Assembly: GCA_033557465.1 (NCBI GenBank) | Contig: CM066033.1 | Location: forward strand, 1,304,387,519-1,304,451,518 | From: Ichthyophis bannanicus | Lineage: Eukaryota > Chordata > Amphibia > Gymnophiona > Ichthyophiidae | Direction: 5' to 3' | DNA length: 64,000 bases | Shown here: piece by piece, positions 12,379-20,873 of the stretch | Layout of the letters: every line of letters starts with the position of its first letter | How positions within the stretch are numbered: position 1 is the first letter of the stretch | Notes under the pieces: generated by a model | The model's database searches: none | Told to the model about the DNA's origin: nothing | What the model saw: only the letters and a program-made list of their open reading frames with translations | Program-made: the position numbers and the translations under genes

Positions 12379-12517
12379 CTGATTTGTTTTTGACGGTGAT
12401 GAGAGTGGGGTGGTATCAACCTCTGAAATAGAGAAAAATACATCTGATTCTTCAATAGGTGATGAGAACAGTAGAAATTCTTGCAAACTCTGATTCCCAT
12501 CTGATATCTCAAAGGAC
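12379..12517 (-). other. Possible host protein-coding exon
   Basis: On the minus strand a 139-nt block is bounded upstream by TTCATCATCTTGCAG, with a possible branch site CTAAC before it, and downstream by the strong donor CAG|GTAAGG. The block is open in the frame reading SFEISDGNQSLQEFL and, later, EESDVFFSISEVDTTP, then ending exactly at codon NQ before the donor. The acidic, Ser-rich sequence is not part of any transposon I know. I do not recognise the gene. It could be a chance match of splice signals; no partner exon was found in the window, which is otherwise repeats. Confidence 0.35.
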
Positions 12518-13074
12518 CTGCAAGATGATGAACTCAGTGTTAGGAAATCTATGTAATTTAAGAAACTAAGAACTGTCAAACAAAATGATCCTGAAGAAGT
12601 ATACAGAAATGGGTCAGTATAAACGAGCCACAATTGTATATGCATAAAAATGAAATGACATTGTCAGACTCAGGACTGCCTCAAGCTTCTGGCATGCTGC
12701 CTCTAGATTCTAAATATTTTGCTTCCTAGAACAGCTGTTTTACTCAAAATCTCACAACATAAGAGCATCATCGATACATCTTTGTCAGAAGACAAAAGCA
12801 GAAGGGAAGAAAAGCCAGAGATGGCAGCGTAAGACTGAGAGAACAAAAGGAGGACTGTTTGGAATGCAGAAATGCTTAAACACACTGTTCAGTATTTATT
12901 TGTAAAGGTGGTTTGGAGGTGCAACATTACTATGGGGAGGTTCTAGGGTGGGGGAGGGGCATGGGAGGGGGTGTACCGCGTCAGGGGCCTCCCTGGCTGA
13001 CAGGCCTCAACACACCAATCTCTCTCTCTTCTTTACTTCAGAAAATAACTTAACTCAGGTGTTATTTGTTTTAC
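12518..13074. other. Unassigned sequence flanking the possible exon
   Basis: No repeat terminus recognised. It would be intron if the exon at 12379-12517 is real. Confidence 0.3.
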
Positions 13075-13079
13075 TTTTT

Positions 13080-13270
13080 TTTAAGTGCTGTTAAATCTGA
13101 CTCCCAGTGACTCAGCAGCCCCTGGGTTTTCTTGGCAAGGTATGACCAGAAATAGATTGCCAGTCTTTTCTTCTAAGGCAAGAGAGGGTAAAGTGACTTG
13201 CCCAAGGTCACAAGGAGTGGGACTTGAACCCCAATCTCCTGGGTGTTAGGCTGTTGCACTAACCACTAGG
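13080..13270 (-). mobile_element. tRNA-derived SINE with RTE-like tail
   Basis: Minus-strand SINE of the same type as 6343-6556: head near 13270 (GCCTAGTGGTTAGTGCAAC), core CTCCTTGTGACCTTGGGCAA, tail with GACTGGCAATCTATTTC and an RTE-like end. Confidence 0.75.
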
Positions 13271-13432
13271 CTTTTTTTTTTAGTGCTATCAAGTCAGTGT
13301 TGACTCATAGTAACCCAGCTACCTCTGGATTTTCTTGGCAATGTATCACTGGTAGTAGATTGCCAGCCTTTTCTTCTGAGGCAATGGAGGGTAAAGTGAC
13401 TTGCCCAAAGTCACAAAGAGTGCCAGTGGGCA
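13271..13432 (-). mobile_element. tRNA-derived SINE with RTE-like tail, head lost
   Basis: The 3' two thirds of a second SINE abuts the previous copy, with its tail (plus orientation TTTTTTTTTTAGTGCTATCAA, trimmed) next to the other's head. The 5' tRNA part is missing where unrelated sequence starts at 13433. Confidence 0.7.
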
Positions 13433-14449
13433 GGGCCGGATTTACCTTGAGTGAGGCCCTAAGCCAACAAAAATTGTGGGCCCCCAGCAGGGGCGGCCCA
13501 AGGGGGGTGCGGGGCCTCATTTGCATAAGGGGCCTCATTTGCATAAATATTTGCATAATGTTACCATATACTAACTTTTAGTAAACGTGCCTCTTAATGA
13601 GTGTATGGATAAAGAAAGACTAAAAGATTTCTACATTACTATAATCCAGTGCCAACTGCCAGACACATTAGGAACTACTACAAACACTGCCCATTTAGAA
13701 CCTATAGCAAACCCGCCGTATCCTAACAGCACTACCAGGACTCACAAAGCACCATACTCTACCAATCAAAAGGCAACACTGCAAATATTAAACCAATACA
13801 TTTCAGAGAACAACAATACATGACCTACTGGGGAAAGAGAACAAGTGGCAATGTCAAATAGGAATTATATAAACAGAACACCTCAGCTCAGTTACACATG
13901 CAGAACATAGACCATCACCAAACAAGTAATCACAATTTAGAAACAGGAAGACAATAATTAAACTGGGAATCCCAAAAGCCAAACTTGGAATGTACAACAC
14001 TGTAGAAATAAAACTATACATTAATTTGCTCTTGTACTAAACAAAGCGCAGACGTTAATGATGCACATTTACCAGAGCTGACATATTCCAATTAATAAAT
14101 TCAAAATAAAGAGATATTTTTCTACCTTTTGTGCATTTTTTTCAGCTGCAATTGCTCCAGCCACTTTCTTCTGGTTTCTTTGTGTCTTCTGCTAACTCTC
14201 CATCGTCTGCTGTCCATTTGTCCTTTCTTCTCTCTTCTAGTTTTTTTCCATTCTCTCTCTACATCTGCTTTAACATACTAATCTTTCTCCTTTTGCTCTT
14301 TCCTCATTCTTATTTCATCTACTCAAAATTTACCCCTCCATCCTCAATCCCCACTTATTCTCCCAATACCCGGCCAATTGTAGATTTTTTATCCCTCCCA
14401 CACAAAATATTTTTCCCCTCTCCATTTTACTCTCCCAGCCCCATCCCAT
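13433..14449. other. Unassigned region with possible DNA-transposon end
   Basis: It opens with CAGGGCCGGATTTACC, which looks like a hAT-type terminus, and has a small direct repeat GGGGCCTCATTTGCATAA near 13518-13550. No matching opposite end or target duplication was identified. The rest shows no reliable gene; 14130-14450 is pyrimidine-rich. Confidence 0.35.
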
Positions 14450-16060
14450 TCTAATCCTCCCCCAACACCAGCTCCCTTCTAGTTCCAGCCTCACCCAGCA
14501 TCCATTCCCTTCTAGTCCCTGCATCAGCCCATTTCCAGTCCTAGCAGCCCCCGACCCATTTCCAGTCCTAGAAACCCCCAACCCAATACCAGTCCCAGCC
14601 CCCCTCATCAACCCACTTCCAGTCCTAACCCCCCATCACCCCATTTTCAGTTTAAGCCCCCCCTATAACCCATTACCAGTCCTAACCCCCATCAGCCCAC
14701 TTCCAGTCCTAACCCCCCCATCAGCCCACTTCCAGTCCTAACCCCCATCAACCCATTTCCCGTCAGCCCCCCATAGCCCATTGCCAGTCCTAACCCCCCC
14801 ATCAGCCCACAGTCCATTACCAGTCCTAACCCCATCAGCCCACCTCAAGTCCTAACCCTCCCCATCAGCCCATTTCCTGTCCTAGCCCCCCCATAGTCCA
14901 TTATAAGTCATAACACCCCATAGCCCATTACCAGACAGACCACATCAGCCAACAGCCCATTACCAGTCTTAACCCCCCCATAGCCCATTGCCAGTCCTAG
15001 CCCCCCATCAGCCCACAGCCCATTACCAGTCCTAACCCCATCAGCCCACCTCAATTCCTAACCCCTCCCCATCAGCCCATTTCTTGTCCCAGCCCCCCCA
15101 TAGCCCATTATCAGTCCTAAACCCCCCCATAGCCCATTACCAGTCCTAACCCCATCAGACCACCTCCAGTGTTAACCCCCCATCAGCCCATTTCCAGTCC
15201 TAACCCCACCCAAAAGCCCACCTCAAGTCCTAACCCCACCCCATCAGCCCATTTCCAGTCCTAGCCCCCCAAGGCCCATTACCAGTCCTCACCCCCCCCA
15301 ACAGCCCACCTCAAGTCCTAACCCCTCCCCATCAGCCCATTTCCTGTCCTAGCCCCCCATAGCCCATTACCAGTCCTAACCCCACCCAACAGCCCACCTC
15401 AAGTCCTAACCCCTCCCCATCAGCCCATTTCCTGTCCTAGCCCCCCATAGCCCATTACCAGTCCTAAGCCCCCATCAACCCACTTCCAGTCCTAATCCCA
15501 TCAGCCCATATAGACTTAGCTCCCCCATAGCCCATAGCCCCCCATAGCCCATCACCACTCCTAACCTCCCCAGCCCATCACCACTCCTTACCCTCCCCAT
15601 CAGTCCATTTCCTGTCCTAGCCCCCCATAGCCCAGTACCAGTCCTAGCCCCCCAACAGCCCACAGCCATTACCACTCCTAACCCCCCCAGCCCATCACCA
15701 GTCCTAACCCCCCAACAGCCCACAGCCATTACCACTCCTAACCCCCCCAGCCCATTACCACTCCTAACCCCCCCAGCCCATCACCACTCCTAACCCATCA
15801 GCCCATTTCCTGTCCTAGCCCCACCCAGCCCATCACCAGTCCTAACCCCCCAACAGCCCACAGCCATTACCACTCCTAACCCCCCCAGCCTATAACCAGT
15901 CCTAACCCCCCCCAGCCATTACCACTCCTAACCCCCCATCAGCCCATTTCCTGTCCTAGCCCCCCCAGCCCATCACCAGTCCTAACCCCCCCACCCCCCC
16001 CCGCCATTACCACTCCTAACCCCCCCCAGCCCATCACCAGTCCTAACCCCCCCCCCAGCG
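14450..16060. repeat. C-rich minisatellite
   Basis: About 1.6 kb of irregular tandem units, roughly 30-35 bp, built from blocks such as CATCAGCCCATTTCC, AGTCCTAACCCCC and ATAGCCCATTACCAG. The plus strand is extremely C-rich and the minus strand carries frequent runs of four or more G, so four-stranded structures are plausible. Unit length drifts and blocks recombine, as expected from slippage. The open frames in it (for example 15475-15735 minus) are Gly-rich repeat products, not genes. Confidence 0.9.
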
Positions 16061-16077
16061 AAATTTTTTTTACAAAG

Positions 16078-16466
16078 AAAGCTGTCGCTGCCGGGGCCGG
16101 GGCCGCCGCGGCAGAATCGAGTGTGCCGCGGGGCCCCCCCGCCCAGCAGAGCCTGCCCTCCGTCCCCGGTATCACCTCTCTCAGCTGCCTCCAGTCACAC
16201 GCGCCGGCTTTCAGAGCGCGAGGGAAGTTTCTCCCTCGCTGCTCTGTTAAGCCCGCGGGGGCTGATGGGAACTTCCCATCAGCCCCCGCGGGCATAACAG
16301 AGCAGCGAGGAAGAAACTCCACTCGCGCTCTGAAAGCAGGCGCGTTTGACTAGAGGCAGCTGAGAGAAGGTGATACCGGGGACGGAGGGCAGGCTCTGCT
16401 GGGCGGGGGGGCCCCGCGGCACACTCGATTCTGCCGCGGCGGCCCCGGCCCCGGCAGCGGCAGCTT
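16078..16466. repeat. GC-rich near-perfect 389-bp palindrome
   Basis: Two arms of about 194 nt meet at 16272 with only a 1-nt centre (GCTGATGGGAA-C-TTCCCATCAGC, given in parts: 16261-16271 and 16273-16283). The outer ends are AAAGCTGTCGCTGCC and GGCAGCGGCAGCTTT. Only a few mismatches are visible by eye. The arms are very GC- and CpG-rich. Confidence 0.9.
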
Positions 16467-16497
16467 TTTATTTTTTATTTTTTTAATGCCGCATATT

Positions 16498-16581
16498 TTG
16501 ATTGCGGACCTTCCCGCGTGCCAGCTGCAAGGCCTTCGCGTGCCACAGCTGGCACGCGTGCCATAGGTTCGCCATCGCTGT
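16498..16581 (-). mobile_element. hAT-like terminal segment
   Basis: On the minus strand it reads CAGCGATGGCGAACC, then TATGGCACGCGTGCC and further GGCACGCG blocks. This resembles termini of ZBED-type hAT elements. The opposite end was not located; the palindrome and minisatellite may belong to the same element. Confidence 0.45.
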
Positions 16582-16599
16582 ACTAGACCAACCCTGCAG

Positions 16600-16995
16600 T
16601 GCTACCTAAAATGGATCTGTGCACTCTCCTCTACTCTGCCCCCCCTCTCTTCCTCCCCCATCAACTATTTTATCACATACACATTTAGATACAGACAAAT
16701 TGCTACCTGCCAACCTGCAGTCATTGACTTTCACTGCTTGCTACTACTCAACCATTAGAGCTCAACTCTCTTCTCATCCTCCTACTCCATCAGAAACAAT
16801 TAAGTAAAATCCTTATGATGCGTCCCTTATCTACCATTCATGGGATTGTAATCCTGATCCTAATAGCACTACTCTTGCTCCCTGATGCCTCCTATGCTCA
16901 CAATGGAATTATTCCCATCCACCATCGAATAAGGCACCCTGCACCATGGACAGACTTCAATAAACCCTTGAACAGGACACCGCGCAGGCTTTGCA
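16600..16995 (+). mobile_element. Probable L2 5' leader fragment
   Basis: C- and T-rich leader followed by a short frame (16815-17027) that begins MMRPLSTIHGIVILILIALLL, a strongly hydrophobic start. The context and wording resemble the leader at 43950-44400, where L2 coding follows further on. It is cut off by the CR1 leader at about 16997. Confidence 0.45.
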
Positions 16996-16996
16996 T

Positions 16997-17520
16997 TTCA
17001 AGCAAATTAAGGATGTGTAGCTTTTAATTGCTAGTTCTCTGCCTGAGGGCTCTTAAAAGGGTTTTTGATACATTTTTAAAATAAAAGTTACATTATTTTT
17101 GGTGCTTTAGTTCAAAAGGGGAAATATTTTCTTTAGTGGTGTAGGTTTAAAACTCTGCTTTTAGTGTCCTTCTCAGCTCTTTGAAGCTACTGACACCTCA
17201 TCAGGAGTTAGTGGGCCTGATTAACTGTGAAAGAACTGAGAGCAGCTGAGGGCTGCATAAAAGGCTTCAGAGCCTTGCACATTGAGGCATTCCTAACAGA
17301 GACTCTTCATTTCAAGCAAAGGTAAAGGTGTGTGGCTTTTGATTACTAGTTCTCTGCCTGAAAGCTCTTAAAAAGGTTTTTGGTACATTTTAAAAACAAA
17401 GTTACATTCTGGTGCTTTAGTTCAAAAGGGAAAATATTTTCTTTAGTGGTGTAGGTTTAAAACTCTGCTTTTAGTATCCTCAGTTCTTTGAAACTACTGA
17501 CACCTCATCAGGTGTTAGTT
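16997..17520 (+). repeat. Tandem duplication in CR1 leader
   Basis: A block of about 210 nt beginning TTCAAGCAA and ending GACACCTCATCAGG occurs twice, starting at 16997 and 17311 (offset 314 nt). Both carry GGTGCTTTAGTTCAAAAGG. The position upstream of ORF1 suggests a repeated promoter or leader module. Confidence 0.75.
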
Positions 17521-17739
17521 CCCTCCCTACCCCCCAACTCCCACCCACCCCATGTGAACAGTCTTGCTTTATAGGGCACCTCCCCAATTAGCTGCTCACA
17601 GTGACTTGTAATAGCACATTTAGAATACACTTAAAAGAGGTTAATTGCTTTTTCTCTGAAAGGACAGGGGAGAAACGGGCTGGTACTTTGATAGGTTTCT
17701 CTCTCTTTTGCTTCAACTGGTACCTAAACTCCACCAACT

Positions 17740-18600
17740 GAACAATGGCTGGGAAAAATCATATCGCCAAAGCTGTTGCTCCCTTCTGTCCAGACAGAGA
17801 TCCCAATGCCAGTTGAAGGACTGGTTCCATATGCAGGATGCTTGCATGCTGAAGCTCTCAGGAAACAAGTGGAGGAGCTCAGAGAAGAGGTGGTGAGGCT
17901 GAGGAGCATTCAAGACAGTGAGAAGTACATTGATGAGATGCTTCTTGAAACATCCAAGCTCTCCAGCAGAAGAGAAAATGGGAGCCTACAAATAACGAAG
18001 TTGGACACGAGTCACCAGGGCCTGCAGTATCGCCAATCCAACTCCTTCAGCCCTTGAACCGAAGAACCATTATGCAGTCCTGGAAGTGGAGGAGGTGAAA
18101 GTATCTCTGGAAAGGGAAGGGCCAGAGTTCAAGCACCCCAAAATTGCAGAATCAGTGACCACAAGGAAACGAAGGGTAGTGGTGGTTGGTGACTCTCTTC
18201 TGAGGGGTACTAAGGCATCCATCTGCCAACCAGACTTTGATGTCCAGAGAGGTATGCTGTCTGCCAGGTGCCAAAATCTGAGATGATATGGAGAGATAGC
18301 CAAGACTCATCAAGCCCACTGATTATTACCCGATGTTGCTCATTCATGTCGGCATGCCTGAACATATCAAAAGTGACTTCATGGTTCTGGGACAGAAGCA
18401 GATTGGTGCGCATATGATGTTCTCTTTAATACTCCCTGTTGAGGGTAAAGGTCAAGGCAGAGAAACCCGCTTCCTGGAGATAAGTGTATGCCTGCATGGA
18501 TGGTGTCCAAGGGTTGCAGAGCAGAGATGGCATCCATCTATCCAAGAAGGGTCGACATGTCTTCAGTAGCAAACTGGCTAACCTACTAAAGAGGGCTTTA
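17740..18600 (+). pseudogene. CR1 ORF1 (coiled coil plus GDSL esterase-like domain), degenerate
   Basis: The first part (17776-18057) encodes a coiled-coil-like stretch, EALRKQVEELREEVVRLRSI. After a frame change, 18086-18286 encodes RRVVVVGDSLLRGT, which carries the GDSL motif of the esterase domain found in CR1 ORF1 proteins. ORF1 products bind nucleic acid or lipid and support retrotransposition. The tail is broken by several stops. The CR1 ORF2 follows at 18671. Confidence 0.75.
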
Positions 18601-18670
18601 AAGTAGATTCATTCAAGAAAGCCCCAAGTTAAGTGACAACCCCCAGGTAAGTGAAACATTAAATGCCTTT

Positions 18671-20353
18671 ATGAAAATGGGTAAAAGGGGCAACATATGG
18701 AAAGCAGTGTGTTTAAATGCCCGTAGCTTGGGAAATAAGATCCCAGATATTGAGGCTTTAATGGGAGAGGCTGACTTGGATTTAGTAGTGGTAACAGAGA
18801 CATGGTTCATGGACAACCATAATTGGGATGTAACTATACCAGGCTATACTTTATTTAGAAAGGACAGTGTAGGAAGAAGGGGAGGAGGCACTGTATGTAA
18901 AAAATAATACTAAAGCTATGGAAATACAGGGCTTAAAAGGGAGAGAGGAGGCACTGTGGGTTAAATTAGAAAGAGGGAAAGAGAAATCTATTTGCATTAG
19001 TATGATATACAAACCTCCCTCACAGGGAGAAGAGGTGGATAGAGATTTAATGAAGACATACTCAGCATTGCTAGGAAAGAGGAAGTGCTACTGATACACA
19101 ATTTCAATATGCCAGATGCTGATTGGCACATTCCTGATTCAGTATCATCTAGAAGTAAGGAGATCCAAGATTCTTTAAAGGGAGAACTATTCAGGCACTT
19201 GGTAACAGACCCCACACGTGAAGGGACCATACATACATAGTTACCCTGTTAGCCAAGTTGAATATCCTGTTCATATGTAAACACAAAGTACTATTGGAAA
19301 TGTGTATGTTCACTGTTTATTGTAAACCGCGCTGATGCTGAATAGCGCGGTATAAAAGAGACTTTAAATAAATAAATAAATAAATACTGGACTTGGTGCT
19401 TACCAATGGTGAAAGTGTTTCTGATGTTATAGTGGAAGATCATTTTGCATCCAGTGATCACTAGATGGTGTGGTTCAGTATTAGGACTAGGGCTGTTAGA
19501 ATCCATTTAAAGGTGAGGGTCTTAGACTTAAGGAAGACTAACTTTGCAAGATGGGCCAATATCTCAAGGAGTCATTAGTGGGATGGGAACAGCTGAGGGA
19601 TGTAGAAAAACAGTGGGCAAAACTGAAAGGGGGATATTTTAAGGGCAACCAACCTTGTTGTTAAAATAGTAAATAAAGGTCAAAGGAAAAGGAGAGCACT
19701 ATGATTTTCAAAAGAAGTAGCTGAAAAGGTGAAGAATAAGAGGGGGGCCTTCATGAAATACAAGAGAGATATTGGGAAAAACTCAGAGAAGCTAGCAAAG
19801 TAGTCAGGAAAGGAAAGATACAAAAAGAGGAGGAAGTAGCCAATGCAATAAAATGGGGGGATAAGACATTTTTCAGATATGTTAGTGAGAAGAGGAAGCG
19901 CAAAAGTGGTATTGTCAGACTCAAGGCTGAAGGGAAGGAATATGTAGAAACTGATGAGGATAAAATGGAATTGCTTAACAAATATTTCTGTTCTGTGTTC
20001 ACAGATGAAGAACCAGGAGCAGGACCTTAGAAAACACCCACAAATAGGTACACAAGTGAGGGGCATCTTGAATGATTTTCAGAAGACTGTGTTCGTGAGG
20101 AACTAGCTAAACTTAAAGTAGACAAAGTGATGGGACTATATGGCATACACCCGAGAATACTGAGGGAACTTGGGGACGTTCTATCAGCTCCACTGACTGA
20201 CCTTTTCAATGCCTCTTTGGAGTCCAGAGTGTTGCCAGAGGACTGGAGACAGGCACATGTGGTCCCTTTCCCCAAAAGTGGATGTGGTTGAAAACTACAG
20301 GCCGGTTAGTCTAACTTCTGGTGAGTAAATTATTGGAAACGCTGCTGAAAGAG
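18671..20353 (+). pseudogene. CR1 ORF2, 5' part (endonuclease and start of reverse transcriptase)
   Basis: The opening KAVCLNARSLGNKIPDIEAL and LDLVVVTETWF are the first catalytic blocks of a CR1 apurinic endonuclease. Later plus-strand coding in broken frames reads LNKYFCSVFTDEEPG and LAKLKVDKVMGLYGIHPRIL, the linker and first reverse transcriptase block. It stops at the L1 insertion site. A 152-bp L2 tail interrupts it at 19232. It is inactive because of stops and frameshifts. Confidence 0.85.
19232..19383 (+). mobile_element. Short L2-type tail insertion
   Basis: About 152 bp ending in AAATAAATAAATAAATAA, containing the stem ACCGCGCT (19326-19333) and AGCGCGGT (19344-19351). CR1 coding resumes on the far side (ATAC, then TGGACTTGGTGC); ATAC may be the target duplication. 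Confidence 0.75.
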
Positions 20354-20368
20354 AAAATAGCGAGGTTT
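20354..20368. repeat. Target-site duplication, left copy
   Basis: AAAATAGCGAGGTTT here matches AAAATAGTGAGGTTT at 27521-27535. The single difference is a CpG to TpG change. The pair brackets the minus-strand L1. Confidence 0.9.
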
Positions 20369-20491
20369 ATTTTTTTTTAATAGATTTTAATCAGTATAAC
20401 AAAACCAACTAATGATGCATGATAATCAGAAAAAGAAATGAAATGGTACAAGTACACCACACATTAAGTATTAATATCTGATAAAGTCCAC

Positions 20492-20665
20492 AATCTCCAG
20501 GAACAAGCAGGAATGAGTCTTCACATATGGGTACGTCGGTACTGACGGAGTCTGCACGGGAACGCTTCCCAGCGTCCAATCAAAGAGCTTTTGGAAGCAT
20601 CCCACCACGCCTGCGTGCTGCCTTCCCGCCTTTCCCAACTGCCTCTCCTCAGTTTTCGTTTTCTG
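20492..20665. repeat. DIRS left terminal inverted repeat
   Basis: This segment is the reverse complement of 25595-25775 with few differences; shared landmarks are CACATATGGGTACG, the CGTCGGTACNGACG block, GCGTGCTGCCTTCCCGCC and CAACTGCCTCTCCTCAG. Confidence 0.9.
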
Positions 20666-20873
20666 CGGAGCCGGCAGGATGTCCTCCTGTCAACGCAGAA
20701 AATTCTTGTTTTATTTCTTTAGTTTTCTTGTGGTCGCGGCTGTCTTCCCGACGCCACCGGTACCGCCGGTGTTTTCTTTTCTTTTTTTGTAAAATCTTCC
20801 TTTTCCACGGGATATTTTTTCTTCATAGTGTCCCATGGTTTCTTAGGCCTTTTAGGCCTCTTCTTTTTCCTTC

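Noticed and set aside
14450..16060. Possible telomeric or interstitial telomere repeat
   Set aside because: CCTAACCC blocks occur, but only once per 30-35 bp unit; there is no run of TTAGGG or CCCTAA hexamers.
15475..16322. Minus-strand Gly-rich frames in the minisatellite and palindrome
   Set aside because: They are simple translations of repeat units, without a start context or domain.
13433..16581. One large hAT element from CAGGGCCGGATTTACC to GGTTCGCCATCGCTG
   Set aside because: The two ends are not convincing inverted repeats of each other and the flanking 8 bp do not match.
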